64,000 nucleotides of DNA from Arthrobacter sp. B1805 (GTDB lineage Bacteria > Actinomycetota > Actinomycetes > Actinomycetales > Micrococcaceae): the NCBI RefSeq assembly GCF_002929745.1, contig NZ_PJIQ01000004.1, positions 62,001 through 126,000 of the forward strand. Reading direction: 5' to 3'. This document shows, piece after piece, positions 1-8,380 of the stretch. The notes beneath the pieces were generated by a model that had not been told where the DNA came from, did not search any database, and saw only the letters and a list, made by a program, of their open reading frames with translations. Position 1 is the stretch's first letter. Each line of letters opens with the position of its first letter. Made by a program: the position numbers and the translations under genes.

Positions 1-446
1 TTCACCGTGAGGATCGCTACATCGGTGGTGACCCGGCAGTTCACGGTGTAGGAACCGGCGAAGTCCGCTTTCGTCGCGACCAACCCGCTCTCCAGGCCGA
101 CGACGTCGGTGATCACGCCGGCCTCCAGCCGGATACCCAGCCGTGCGGCGATCTCCTTCGCCTCGTAGGAGTTCCCGAGCAGGACGATGCTTGCACCCGA
201 CGTTCGCACGGCCTCGGCGAGGAAGGCTGCCTTCCCGGCCACCAGCACCTCTGCGACCGCGCCGGAGTCCGGGCGGTAGTACTCCTGCACGCCGTACGAA
301 CCCACTCCGTCCAGGTACGCCTGGCCCGCGGTCTCCGCGAGTGCGACGGCCACGTCGCCGAGCGATGCCCCCAGTGAGAGAAGCTCCCGCTCGCTCTTGG
401 CGAGGCTGGCTCCGGGATGATCGAGGAAAACGAGGACGGTGCTCAA
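1..446 (-). CDS. etfA: Electron transfer flavoprotein alpha subunit, N-terminal part (cut by window edge)
   Basis: This encodes the N-terminal ~148 residues of the alpha subunit of electron transfer flavoprotein, the FAD-carrying heterodimer that takes electrons from acyl-CoA and related dehydrogenases in the cytoplasm. The translation starts LSTVLVFLDHPGASLAK and continues with the typical ETF domain, including the stretch GASIVLLGNSYEAKEIA. The FAD-binding C-terminal domain lies outside the window. The start is TTG at 446: a perfect AGGAGG lies 7 bases upstream and no ATG or GTG fits better. It follows etfB by 40 bases on the same strand, so the two are almost certainly one etfBA operon. 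Identification by family resemblance; truncation is due only to the window edge. Confidence 0.88.
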   Translation of the reverse strand, partial: MSTVLVFLDHPGASLAKSERELLSLGASLGDVAVALAETAGQAYLDGVGSYGVQEYYRPDSGAVAEVLVAGKAAFLAEAVRTSGASIVLLGNSYEAKEIAARLGIRLEAGVITDVVGLESGLVATKADFAGSYTVNCRVTTDVAILTV

Positions 447-486
447 GGCGAGGCCTCCTGGGACGAGTGGGCGAGCGGGGAAAGGA

Positions 487-1314
487 CTAGAGGAGTTTCT
501 GCCCGGCGAGGAAGTCGACGAGCCTGATGCCCGCGTCGCCTTCATCGGTGATGATGATCCCCTGGCTGCGTGGTGGCCGCGGAGATGCTGCTTCGACCCG
601 TGTCCACGAGCCCGCAAATCCCACCTCGTCGGGCTGGAGACCGATATCGGCGAGGGTGAGTACCTGCAGCTGCTTCTTCTTAGCGGCCATGATGCCCTTG
701 AAGTTCGGGTACCGGGGCTCGTTGATCTGATCCGTCACCGAGACGAGGGCCGGCAGGGTGGCCTCGATGTTCTCGGCGAACGAGTCGTTGTCGCGGCGCG
801 CGGCGAGCGTCCAGCTGCCGTCGTCGTTCGTCAGCTCGATCGACGCCGCGAAGGTCACCTGCGGCAGCTCGAGCCGCTCAGCGAGCTGCGCCGGCACGAG
901 TGAGGTCTCCCCGTCCGTGGATGCCATGCCCGTCAGGATCAGGTCGAAGGGTCCGACGTGCCGCAGGAGCGCGGCCAGGGCCTTCGAGGAGGCAGCTGCG
1001 TCGGATCCGCGCAGGGCCTCATCGATCAGGTGCACCCCGTCGTCGGCACCGATCTGGAGCGACTTCTTCACGGCGTTGACGGCAGGCGCGGGGCCCATCG
1101 TGAGGGCGGTGACCCGGTGCCCGGCTGCAGCTCCCCCGTGGGCCTCGACGATCTGCAGCGCCGCTTCGAGCGCGTACTCGTCCAGTTCGGAGAGGATGCT
1201 CTCGGAGCGCACCGTCGTCAAGTCGTCACCGCCGATGTGGCGGTCGAACTGGGCGTCGGGAACATGCTTCACCAGGACTGCAATGCGCAATCCGTCTGCT
1301 GTGGCCTCGTCCAT
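487..1314 (-). CDS. etfB: Electron transfer flavoprotein beta subunit
   Basis: This 275-residue protein is the beta subunit of electron transfer flavoprotein, which binds AMP and forms the heterodimer with EtfA. Supporting segments are the N-terminal RIAVLVKHVPDAQ, the core LTGMASTDGETSLVPAQLAE, and FKGIMAAKKKQLQ, which resembles the beta-subunit signature region. An upstream in-frame ATG at 1347 would add 11 residues, but ATG at 1314 has a GAGGAAGG ribosome site about 6 bases before it and matches the usual N-terminus, so I chose it. A candidate -10 box (TATGGT on the minus strand) lies at 1358-1363. First gene of the etfBA operon; it probably serves fatty-acid or amino-acid oxidation, though no partner dehydrogenase is in the window. 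Confidence 0.92.
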   Translation of the reverse strand: MDEATADGLRIAVLVKHVPDAQFDRHIGGDDLTTVRSESILSELDEYALEAALQIVEAHGGAAAGHRVTALTMGPAPAVNAVKKSLQIGADDGVHLIDEALRGSDAAASSKALAALLRHVGPFDLILTGMASTDGETSLVPAQLAERLELPQVTFAASIELTNDDGSWTLAARRDNDSFAENIEATLPALVSVTDQINEPRYPNFKGIMAAKKKQLQVLTLADIGLQPDEVGFAGSWTRVEAASPRPPRSQGIIITDEGDAGIRLVDFLAGQKLL

Positions 1315-1357
1315 TGACGACCTTCCTCGTTCAGGGGATTTTCCCATCGACTAGCTA

Positions 1358-1363
1358 ACCATA
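1358..1363 (-). promoter_or_regulatory. Candidate -10 box of the etfBA operon
   Basis: TATGGT on the minus strand, about 45 bases before the etfB start codon. I see no convincing -35 element. Transcription from here would give a leader of about 35 bases that carries the GAGGAAGG ribosome site. Confidence 0.35.
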
Positions 1364-1493
1364 GTGGGGTCCTGCGGACCGCTGCGGGTGCCGGCCGGAA
1401 ACGGCGGGTAATGCCAGGCAACGGCAGGTCATGGCAGGTAGTGCTGGTGACCGGCCGGCACAGGCACGGGCACGGGCACGGGGGTAACGTCAC

Positions 1494-1523
1494 AAAAGGC
1501 GGTCCCGCACGCAGGACCGCCTT
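1494..1523 (-). terminator. Rho-independent terminator after htrA
   Basis: A perfect 10-bp stem, AAGGCGGTCC (1496-1505) with GGACCGCCTT (1514-1523), and an 8-base loop. Read on the minus strand it is followed by TTTT, and it lies 25 bases after the htrA stop codon. It separates htrA from etfBA. Just to its left a short GCACGG-type repeat (about 1464-1481) is visible. Confidence 0.75.
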
Positions 1524-1547
1524 CTGCTCACTGCGCCGCAGTACAGG

Positions 1548-3125
1548 CTAGGATGTCGGCGCCTGGGCCAGGGTGACGTCCACGGTGCGCGACTGCCCGT
1601 TGCGGACGATTTCCACCGGCACCTGCTGGCCGACGGTCTGGATGCGGACGGCTGCCGTCAGCGACTGCGGGTCGCTGATGGTGAAGGTGCCCACCTTGGT
1701 GATCACGTCCCCCACCTGCAACGAGGCGTCCTCCGCGGGCGATCCCGGCTCCACCGATTGAACGAGGGCACCCGTCGAGAAGGTCGACTCGGTCCGGGAG
1801 CCGTCCCCGGCCGCCGCGGTGACGCTCACTCCGAGGAAACCGTGTGTCGCCTCGCCGTTCTCGATGATCTCCGTCGCGATACGGTCCGCGTAGTTGATGG
1901 GGATCGAGAAGCCCACGCCGATGTTGCCGGTCGATTCGCCGGAGCCGGCGGACGCGATGGCGACGTTCACGCCGATGATCCTGCCGTCTACGTCGACAAG
2001 CGCACCGCCCGAGTTGCCCTGGTTGATCGCGGCATCGGTCTGGATCACGTTCAGGTAGATGGAGCCCTGCGACTGGGTCTGCTGACCGCTTGAACCGCCC
2101 GGCGGCAGGAAGTTGAATCCCTCACCGTCGTCGGACTCGGTGGTGTCCGGCTGCTCTTCCGGCACGGCAGAGGAGGCGACGCTGATGGTCCTGTTCAGGG
2201 TCGAGACGATGCCGTCGGTCACCGTGCCGCTCAGGCCGAGCGGAGCACCGATGGCGATCGCGGTGTCACCGACGTTCAGTTCGTCAGAGTTGCCGAGTGT
2301 GGCGGCTTTCAGGTCCGGAGCGTCGATCTTGATGACGGCGAGGTCGCTCAGGGGATCGGTTCCGACGACGGTCGCCGCGAAGACGCGCCCGTCATTCAGC
2401 TTGACCTCGACCGTCGGGTCGGAGACCTGACCCCCGAGCGTCACGACGTGCGTGTTCGTGAGGATGTGCCCGTCGGTGTCCAGGATGATGCCGGAGCCGG
2501 AGCCGCTGGAGCTGCCGCCGTTGACGGCGATCGTGACGACGCTCGGCGACGCCGTCACCGCGGCCCCCGTGATGGCGTTGACGTCGTCGGTGTTGTTCAC
2601 CACGATCGACTCCGGGGCGGCCTGCGACGTGCCGCCGGTCGACGTGCCGTCCAACGCGGTGTAACCGGCCGTCGCGACACCTCCGCCGATGAGCCCCGCG
2701 GCGAGGACACCGGCGGCGAACGTACCGAGCCCGACACGCTTCCGGTCCTTCACGGCCGTCCGTCCGGTGCCGTTCCGGGAGTCGCCCCACGCGCTCTGCT
2801 CTCCGTAGAAGGGCTGGTGCCCGGCGTACGCGGGGTGGGGCGCCGCGGCGCTCTGCCCGGCACCGGGTTGCTGGCTGCCGCCGGATGCAGGATGCCCGAC
2901 GGCGGGGTGCTGCGCGGTGGGCGGACCCGCGATCGGGTGGACCGCCGTCTCCGGATACCCCTCGGTGCGCTCGGAGTCCTGGTGGTACCTGTCGGTTGCC
3001 TCGGCGTGGTCGGAGGTCGCGGCCGGCTGCTGGCCGGTCCAACCGGCCCCCCACGACGGCGGGGTCTGTGGCTGTGGAGGGAGGGGACGGTCTCCGTTGC
3101 CGGGAGTACCTGGCTGCTCGTTCAT
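1548..3125 (-). CDS. Membrane-anchored HtrA/DegP-type serine protease with PDZ domain
   Basis: A 525-residue trypsin-like protease (family S1C) that degrades or senses misfolded envelope proteins. The order is a Pro/Gln/His-rich cytoplasmic segment (1-130), one membrane helix (about 131-155), the protease domain with catalytic His226 (TNTHVV), Asp261 (SDLAVIK) and Ser372 (GNSGGA), and a C-terminal PDZ domain (about 425-520). The frame is open well upstream, but ATG at 3125 has an AAAGGA ribosome site 6 bases before it and gives the normal HtrA layout, so the extension is rejected. A three-fold 11-bp direct repeat at 3192-3218 may be an operator. It is monocistronic with a terminator at 1494-1523. 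In mycobacteria a HtrA gene lies beside sigE and tatB; here that place is empty (56904-57028), so this gene may serve that stress pathway (inference). Confidence 0.93.
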   Translation of the reverse strand: MNEQPGTPGNGDRPLPPQPQTPPSWGAGWTGQQPAATSDHAEATDRYHQDSERTEGYPETAVHPIAGPPTAQHPAVGHPASGGSQQPGAGQSAAAPHPAYAGHQPFYGEQSAWGDSRNGTGRTAVKDRKRVGLGTFAAGVLAAGLIGGGVATAGYTALDGTSTGGTSQAAPESIVVNNTDDVNAITGAAVTASPSVVTIAVNGGSSSGSGSGIILDTDGHILTNTHVVTLGGQVSDPTVEVKLNDGRVFAATVVGTDPLSDLAVIKIDAPDLKAATLGNSDELNVGDTAIAIGAPLGLSGTVTDGIVSTLNRTISVASSAVPEEQPDTTESDDGEGFNFLPPGGSSGQQTQSQGSIYLNVIQTDAAINQGNSGGALVDVDGRIIGVNVAIASAGSGESTGNIGVGFSIPINYADRIATEIIENGEATHGFLGVSVTAAAGDGSRTESTFSTGALVQSVEPGSPAEDASLQVGDVITKVGTFTISDPQSLTAAVRIQTVGQQVPVEIVRNGQSRTVDVTLAQAPTS

Positions 3126-3558
3126 GGGAGGTCCTTTCGTTGCTGTTGACCACATCATGACAACCTTCGCTGAGCCTGAAGCATGCATTCGCTGTGCGGT
3201 TTCTGAGAAGTCGCTGAATCCTGTCGATGACTCCGCGCCCGATGCTGCTCGCTCCCCCGACAGGTCCGGGTGGCCCTGCACCTTCCGCGGACGACTTCCG
3301 GTGACGACGGATCGCGCTGCTCGGTCGCTGTCGTAGGCCCTGTCGTGGCCACTGTCCTCAGCCGTCCGAACCCCACGGCGGGTGCCGCACAACACTATGC
3401 CCTCTTCCGTCGTCGTGCCGCTTTCGCTAGGGGCATAGGCGGGGTGGTGGACTGCCCCTGACCCCGACCATAGAATCGGGAACACAGGGAGCCTCCGGCG
3501 TCCGCCGACACCAGTCCTGGGACCGGTAGGGTCCGGGGGACGTGCTGAAGGGTCGAAG
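3126..3558. promoter_or_regulatory. Divergent intergenic region between htrA and the TPM-domain gene, with candidate operator at 3192-3218
   Basis: This 433-base region holds no gene I can support. On the minus strand it contains three pentamers TTCAG, CTCAG and CACAG (forward CTG cores at 3214, 3203 and 3192) spaced exactly 11 bases apart, about 70-90 bases before the htrA start. Direct repeats with an 11-bp period are typical binding sites of OmpR/PhoB-family response regulators, and MprA-type sites with a CTCAG core are known upstream of mycobacterial HtrA-like genes. The spacing is seen; the regulator is inference. Confidence 0.45.
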
Positions 3559-5673
3559 ATGCGAATGATGAGCAGGCGCACCCGCGTCTCTGCTGTCCTG
3601 GGTGCCGTCATGGCGATCCCGTTGTTGTCCAGCTCGGCGGCTTTCGCCGATGCTCCGATCACTTTCCCCGCCGGCGACTATGTCACCGACACGGCGGGAG
3701 TCCTCACGCCCCAGGAGGAGAGCGAGCTCGAGGCCGCCATCGCGGACCTGCGTTCGCAGCAGGGCTTCACCATCCGTGTCGCGTACGTCGATACCTTCGA
3801 GAATCCAGCGGATGCGGAGCAGTGGGCGTCCGCCACCGCCAGCCTCAACGCGTCGAGTGCTGATGAGGCCGTCCTCGCCGTCGGCGTGGATCAGAGGAGC
3901 GCCGGGTACGCCCCCGGCAACCGCTCCGCGCTCGGCGGACAGGGCCAGGAGCTCTACGACGAGCACATCCTGCCCGAGCTGCAGGACGGCGACTACGCCG
4001 GTGCGGGGCTCGCGGCGGTCGAGAGCAGCGAACAGGCGCTGACGGGCGGCGGCTCCAGCAGTGGTGGCACGTCGACGGGCACCGGTGCCGTGACCGGTGG
4101 CAGCGGTCTCGGCGGGCTCGTGCTCGTCGGTGGGCTCGTCGCCGTCGCGGGCGCGGGCGGGTACATGCTGCTCAAGAAGCGGGGCGGCAACAGCGCACAG
4201 CGCAAGCGCGAGGAGTACGGCTACGGTCCGGTACCGTCCGCCACGGGCGAGGTGGTGGACCCCCTCTCCTCGGTGAGTGTCGAGGACCTGCGCAAGCGCG
4301 CGGGCAGCCTGCTGGTCGCCGCAGACGATGCGATCAAGTCCAGTGAGCAGGAACTGGGCTTCGCGGAAGCCCAGTACGGCAGCGAGGCCATCGCGACGTT
4401 CTCCCAGGACATCGCTGCCGCCAAGCAGCATATGAGCGAATCGTTCAAGTTGCAGCAGCAACTCGACGACCATATCCCCGACACCGAGCAGCAGCAGCGG
4501 CAGTGGCTCGGTGAGATCATCCGCCGTTGCGAGGACGTGAACGCCTCGCTCCAGGCGCACAAGGCGGACTTCGACTCCCTCCGGGAGCTGGAGAGGAACG
4601 CGCCGGATGCCCTGCGCCGGGCGCAGTCCGCAGCGGACGACGCCCGCCGGCGGTTCACAGCGGCCGAGCAGTCCCTGCGCGCCCTGCAGGGCCGGTACCT
4701 CGAGACCGCCACCTCCCAGGTGGCGGACAACATCGAGCAGGCCCGCGAGCGGCTGTCCTTCGTCGACAGCGCCGCGCAGGAGGCACAGACACGCATGGCC
4801 AGTGGTGACACGGGACGCGCCGTCGTTGCAGTCCGCGCTGCGGAGGAGGCGGTGCACCAGAGCATGGTCCTCCTGGACGCCATCGACAAGCGTGCGGAGG
4901 AGCTCGCAGTAGCCGAGCGCGAGCTCGAGCGTGCGCTGCCCGAGACCGAGCAGGACCTCGCCCAGGCCCAGGCCATGGACCGCACGGGGCAGTACCGCGA
5001 CCTCGCCGGCCCCATCGCCGCGGTGCAGGCTGCTGTCTCGACAGTCCGGCAGGAGCGGCAGAACGCGCGCAGCAATCCGCTGGCCCTGCTGCAACGGCTC
5101 GAAGCGGCGCATGCCCAACTCGACGCCGCACTGGGTGGGGTCCGCGACCAGGCCGAGAACGCGCGGCGCGCACAGGAGTCCCTCCAGCACGCGATCATCG
5201 CAGCGCAGTCCGGCATCTCCGGTACGGCGGACTACATTCGCGCCCGCCGCGGCGGAGTGGGCAGCGAGGCCCGCACCCGCCTCGCAGAGGCCGAGCGCAA
5301 CCTCGACTACGCCGTGGAGCTCCAGCGCACCGATCCCGTGACGGCCCTGTCCCACGCCCAGCAGGCAGCCATGCTGGCCGACCAGGCGGCGCAACTGGCC
5401 GAGCAGGACGTCGACGGTTTCGGCCGCCAAGGCGTGGGCATGGGTGGCATGTACGGCGGCAGGGGCGGTGACGGGATGGGTGGAGCCCTACTCGGAGGCA
5501 TCCTGCTCGGGTCCATCCTCAACGGAGGCGGCTTCGGTGGAGGTTTCGGAGGCGGCTTCGGCGGAGGATACGGCGATGGCGGCGGTAGCGACTTCGGAGG
5601 CGGCGGCTTCGGCGGCTTCGACGGCGGCGGAGGCGGATTCGGAGACTTCGGCGGTGGTGGCGGCGACTTCTAG
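3559..5673 (+). CDS. Secreted/membrane TPM-domain protein with coiled coil and Gly-rich tail
   Basis: A 704-residue envelope protein. Residues 1-30 form a signal peptide ending AFA before DAP; residues 36-160 are a TPM domain (the fold of photosystem II repair protein TLP18.3 and YgcG); a membrane helix spans about 183-205; residues 240-610 are highly helical and rich in Ala, Glu and Gln, likely coiled coil; the last ~75 residues are almost only Gly, Phe, Asp and Ser (GGFGGGFGGGF). The TPM domain would lie outside and the coiled coil inside the cell. The start has an AAGGG site 7 bases upstream; ATGs at 3565 and 3568 are alternatives. It precedes a PspA gene by 57 bases, so the two probably act together in membrane maintenance. 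Precise function is unknown. Confidence 0.88.
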   Translation: MRMMSRRTRVSAVLGAVMAIPLLSSSAAFADAPITFPAGDYVTDTAGVLTPQEESELEAAIADLRSQQGFTIRVAYVDTFENPADAEQWASATASLNASSADEAVLAVGVDQRSAGYAPGNRSALGGQGQELYDEHILPELQDGDYAGAGLAAVESSEQALTGGGSSSGGTSTGTGAVTGGSGLGGLVLVGGLVAVAGAGGYMLLKKRGGNSAQRKREEYGYGPVPSATGEVVDPLSSVSVEDLRKRAGSLLVAADDAIKSSEQELGFAEAQYGSEAIATFSQDIAAAKQHMSESFKLQQQLDDHIPDTEQQQRQWLGEIIRRCEDVNASLQAHKADFDSLRELERNAPDALRRAQSAADDARRRFTAAEQSLRALQGRYLETATSQVADNIEQARERLSFVDSAAQEAQTRMASGDTGRAVVAVRAAEEAVHQSMVLLDAIDKRAEELAVAERELERALPETEQDLAQAQAMDRTGQYRDLAGPIAAVQAAVSTVRQERQNARSNPLALLQRLEAAHAQLDAALGGVRDQAENARRAQESLQHAIIAAQSGISGTADYIRARRGGVGSEARTRLAEAERNLDYAVELQRTDPVTALSHAQQAAMLADQAAQLAEQDVDGFGRQGVGMGGMYGGRGGDGMGGALLGGILLGSILNGGGFGGGFGGGFGGGYGDGGGSDFGGGGFGGFDGGGGGFGDFGGGGGDF

Positions 5674-5730
5674 CCGCTTCGCTCCGGCAGCAGGACCCAG
5701 GACTATCACGAAGAATCGAAAGGGAAATCA

Positions 5731-6525
5731 ATGGTAAAGCAGTCAATTTTCGGCAGGATCGCCCAGCTCACCCGGGCCAACGTCAATGCGTTGATCGATC
5801 AGGCGGAGGATCCGCAGAAGATGCTCGACCAGATGGTCCGCGACTTCACCAACAGCATCGCCGAGGCGGAAAGCGCTGTGGCCCAGACCATCGGCAATCT
5901 CCGCATGATGCAGGACGACTACAACGAGGACGTCGAGAACGCGCGCAGCTGGGGCAACAAGGCACTCGCTGCGTCACGCAAGGCCGACGAGTACCGAGCG
6001 TCCGGTGACACCGCCGACGCCCAGAAGTTCGACAACCTGGCCAAGGTTGCCATCCAACGCCAAATGGCGGCGGAGAACGAGGCGAAGGGTGCCGAACCCA
6101 CCATCGCGTCGCAGACCGAGATCGTCGACAAGCTGAAGGACGGCCTCAACCAGATGCGGGGCAAGCTCGGCGAGCTGACGACGAAGCGCGACCAACTCAT
6201 CGCCCGGTCCCGCACCGCCCAGGCACAGCAGCAGGTCCACGACGCCGTCAAGAGCATCGACTTCATGGACCCTACGAGCGAGGTCGGCCGTTTCGAGGAG
6301 AAGATCCGCCGCGAGGAGGCCAGGGTCCGCGGCCAGCAGGAGCTGGCGTCGTCGAGCCTGGACGCCCAGTTCGAGAGTCTCGAGGACCTCGGCGAACAGA
6401 CCGAGATCGAAGCGCGTCTCGCCGCCTTGAAGTCCGGCTCCGGAACGCAGTCCGCGATCGGGCAGGGTACGGGCAGCGAGACCCCGACCGCCACACCGTT
6501 GTCGACGGGTGAGACGACGTACTGA
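5731..6525 (+). CDS. PspA/IM30 (Vipp1) family membrane-stress protein
   Basis: A 264-residue, nearly all-helical protein of the phage-shock-protein A/IM30 family, ESCRT-III-like proteins that coat and protect the cytoplasmic membrane. The N-terminal part (SIFGRIAQLTRANVNALIDQ and AEDPQKMLDQMVRDF) is the family signature, followed by a long coiled coil and a short disordered Ser/Thr/Gly tail. ATG at 5731 follows an AAAGGG site. It is the second gene of a two-gene unit with the TPM-domain protein and is followed by a strong terminator. No PspF, PspB or PspC homologue is nearby, as usual for actinobacteria, so regulation is open. Confidence 0.92.
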   Translation: MVKQSIFGRIAQLTRANVNALIDQAEDPQKMLDQMVRDFTNSIAEAESAVAQTIGNLRMMQDDYNEDVENARSWGNKALAASRKADEYRASGDTADAQKFDNLAKVAIQRQMAAENEAKGAEPTIASQTEIVDKLKDGLNQMRGKLGELTTKRDQLIARSRTAQAQQQVHDAVKSIDFMDPTSEVGRFEEKIRREEARVRGQQELASSSLDAQFESLEDLGEQTEIEARLAALKSGSGTQSAIGQGTGSETPTATPLSTGETTY

Positions 6526-6545
6526 TCCGCCCCACCGCACCTCCT

Positions 6546-6582
6546 ACAGGGGAACCGCGCCTTTCGGCTGCGGTTCCCCTGT
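6546..6582 (+). terminator. Terminator after the TPM-PspA pair
   Basis: A perfect 13-bp stem, ACAGGGGAACCGC (6546-6558) with GCGGTTCCCCTGT (6570-6582), 11-base loop, 20 bases after the pspA stop. The following run is only CGCTTTG, so the T tract is weak. Confidence 0.75.
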
Positions 6583-6631
6583 CGCTTTGATCGCCCTGCA
6601 CAGGCCCGCACCTGCAGGCTAGATTTGGCTC

Positions 6632-8020
6632 ATGGCCCTGACACTGGTGTGGTTCCGTGATGATCTTCGAATCTCCGACAACCCGGCACTTGTCGCAGCT
6701 GCGGACCGTGGGGACGACGTCGTCGCCTGTTACGTGCTCGACGAGGAGACAGATGGCATCCGCCCGCTGGGAAGCGCGTCCAAGTGGTGGCTGCACCACT
6801 CGCTCGAGGCCTTGGCGGGCACCCTCGAAGGACTCGGGATCCCGCTCGTCCTGCGCCGCGGAGCTGCAGGAGAGGTGCTGCCGCAGCTGGCCGACGAATG
6901 CTCCGCCGATGCCGTCACCTGGAACCGCCGGTACGGGTTGGCCGAGCGAACGGCGGACGCGGCCCTCAAGGAATCCTTCGCCGCGCGCGGAGTCGAGGCG
7001 ACGAGTTACCAGGCAAACCTCATGTACGAGCCCTGGGAGGTCACCTCCGGCTCGGACGAGGCCTACAGGGTGTTCACGCCCTTCTGGCGGGCATGCCTGG
7101 CTTTCCGGACACCCCGCACACCGCTCCCGGCACCGGCGTCCCTCCGCGGCCCTCACCTCGCGTCGGACGACCTCGATACCTGGGGGCTTCTTCCGACCGC
7201 TCCCGACTGGGCGCAAGGGCTCCGCGACACGTGGACGCCGGGCGAGGCAGGAGCACATGCCCGGCTGGACGACTTCCTCTCCAGGCTCCGCGGATACAAG
7301 GACAACCGCGACTTCCCCGCGGTCCGCGGCACCAGCATGCTCTCCCCGCACCTGCGATTCGGCGAGATCAGTCCCTTCGAGGTCTGGCACGCCGCACAAG
7401 ACCACGGGGACAGCTCGACGGCGGACGACCTCCGCGCCTTCGGGTCGGAATTGGGCTGGCGGGAGTTCAGCTGGCAGCTGCTGTACTTCAACCCCGAACT
7501 GGCGACCGTGAACTATCGACCGGAGTTCAATGCGTTCGCCTGGGAGAGCTCCACCCAGAGCGAGTTGAAGGCCTGGCAGCGTGGAAGGACGGGCTATCCA
7601 CTCATCGATGCCGGGATGCGGCAGATGTGGGAGATCGGCTGGATGCACAACCGCGTGCGCATGGCGACGGCGTCATTCCTCATCAAGAACCTCATGATCG
7701 ACTGGAGGGTGGGCGAGAGATGGTTCTGGGACTGCCTCGTGGACGCCGATGCCGCGAGCAATGCTGCCAGCTGGCAATGGGTCGCAGGCTCGGGGGCGGA
7801 CGCCAGCCCCTATTTCCGCATCTTCAATCCGGTGCTGCAGAGCAAGAAGTTCGACCCGGACGGCGCGTTCCTCGTGCGGTTCGTGCCCGAATTGGCTGAC
7901 GCGGAGAATGTCCACGAGCCCTGGAAGGGAGTCGCACCCGGATATCCCGACCGCGTCGTGGACCTCAAGGAGAGCAGGGAGCGCGCGCTGAGGGCCTACA
8001 AAGCACTGTCGGAGTGTTAG
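6632..8020 (+). CDS. phr: Deoxyribodipyrimidine photo-lyase (class I CPD photolyase)
   Basis: A 462-residue flavoprotein that splits UV-made cyclobutane pyrimidine dimers using blue light. The N-terminal alpha/beta domain begins LVWFRDDLRISDNPAL; the FAD-binding helical domain carries the two class I signatures, TGYPLIDAGMRQ followed by WMHNRVRM, and DADAASNAASWQWVAGSG followed by PYFRIFNP. Length is normal. The Trp residues needed for photoreduction appear conserved within the second half. It has its own terminator before and a shared hairpin after it, so it is likely a single-gene unit. It is one of several repair genes in this half of the window. A 6-4 photolyase or cryptochrome is less likely given the signature residues. 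Confidence 0.93.
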   Translation: MALTLVWFRDDLRISDNPALVAAADRGDDVVACYVLDEETDGIRPLGSASKWWLHHSLEALAGTLEGLGIPLVLRRGAAGEVLPQLADECSADAVTWNRRYGLAERTADAALKESFAARGVEATSYQANLMYEPWEVTSGSDEAYRVFTPFWRACLAFRTPRTPLPAPASLRGPHLASDDLDTWGLLPTAPDWAQGLRDTWTPGEAGAHARLDDFLSRLRGYKDNRDFPAVRGTSMLSPHLRFGEISPFEVWHAAQDHGDSSTADDLRAFGSELGWREFSWQLLYFNPELATVNYRPEFNAFAWESSTQSELKAWQRGRTGYPLIDAGMRQMWEIGWMHNRVRMATASFLIKNLMIDWRVGERWFWDCLVDADAASNAASWQWVAGSGADASPYFRIFNPVLQSKKFDPDGAFLVRFVPELADAENVHEPWKGVAPGYPDRVVDLKESRERALRAYKALSEC

Positions 8021-8196
8021 GGGGCGGCTCCCCTCCCCTCGCCCCTCCCGGACGCGCCGTCGTCTGCCTGGTGCCCCTGACGGCCCTCTGCTGGGTCAGA
8101 TCGGTCGGGGTCCGGGGGTCCCGCCCCACGGCGCAGGCAGGAGCACCTGCGACCAGCCCCTGACGGGGACCAAGGCGGCCCACTGTGAGGGAAACC

Positions 8197-8234
8197 AAGA
8201 AGTCCGGCCGACCAGATGGTCGACCGGACTTCTT
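8197..8234. terminator. Bidirectional terminator between photolyase and tRNA-fMet
   Basis: An 18-base arm (8197-8214, starting AAGAAGTCCGG) pairs with 8217-8234 with a single mismatch. It lies directly after the 3' end of the minus-strand tRNA and 180 bases after the plus-strand photolyase stop. It ends in TTCTT on both strands, so it likely serves mainly the tRNA. Confidence 0.7.
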
Positions 8235-8239
8235 ATTCG

Positions 8240-8313
8240 TTGCGGGGACAGGATTTGAACCTGTGACCTCTGGGTTATGAGCCCAGCGAGCTACCGAACT
8301 GCTCCACCCCGCG
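8240..8313 (-). tRNA. Initiator tRNA-fMet (anticodon CAT)
   Basis: A 74-base cloverleaf on the minus strand begins CGCGGGGTGGAGCAG and ends CCCCGCA plus discriminator A at 8240. The anticodon CAT is at 8277-8279. The initiator features are present: position 1 is C opposite A72, so the first acceptor pair is unpaired, and the anticodon stem has three consecutive G-C pairs (GGG/CCC). The 3' CCA is not encoded, as is common in actinobacteria. The T arm GGTTCAAATCC is standard. Confidence 0.96.
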
Positions 8314-8380
8314 GCGTGTAACTAACGTTACCGGCCGCGGGGCCAAGAGGCAAATCGAGCAGCTGCCCGGTCGACCCGGA

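Noticed and set aside
3126-3558. Small ORFs in the region before the TPM gene (for example 3270-3461)
   Set aside because: No ribosome site, no family resemblance and codon use unlike neighbouring genes; the region is better explained as regulatory.
3427-5430. Long open frame (667 codons) on the minus strand opposite the TPM-domain gene
   Set aside because: It lies antisense to a well-supported gene, is a by-product of high third-position GC, and its translation is Arg/Leu/Gly-rich without any recognisable domain.
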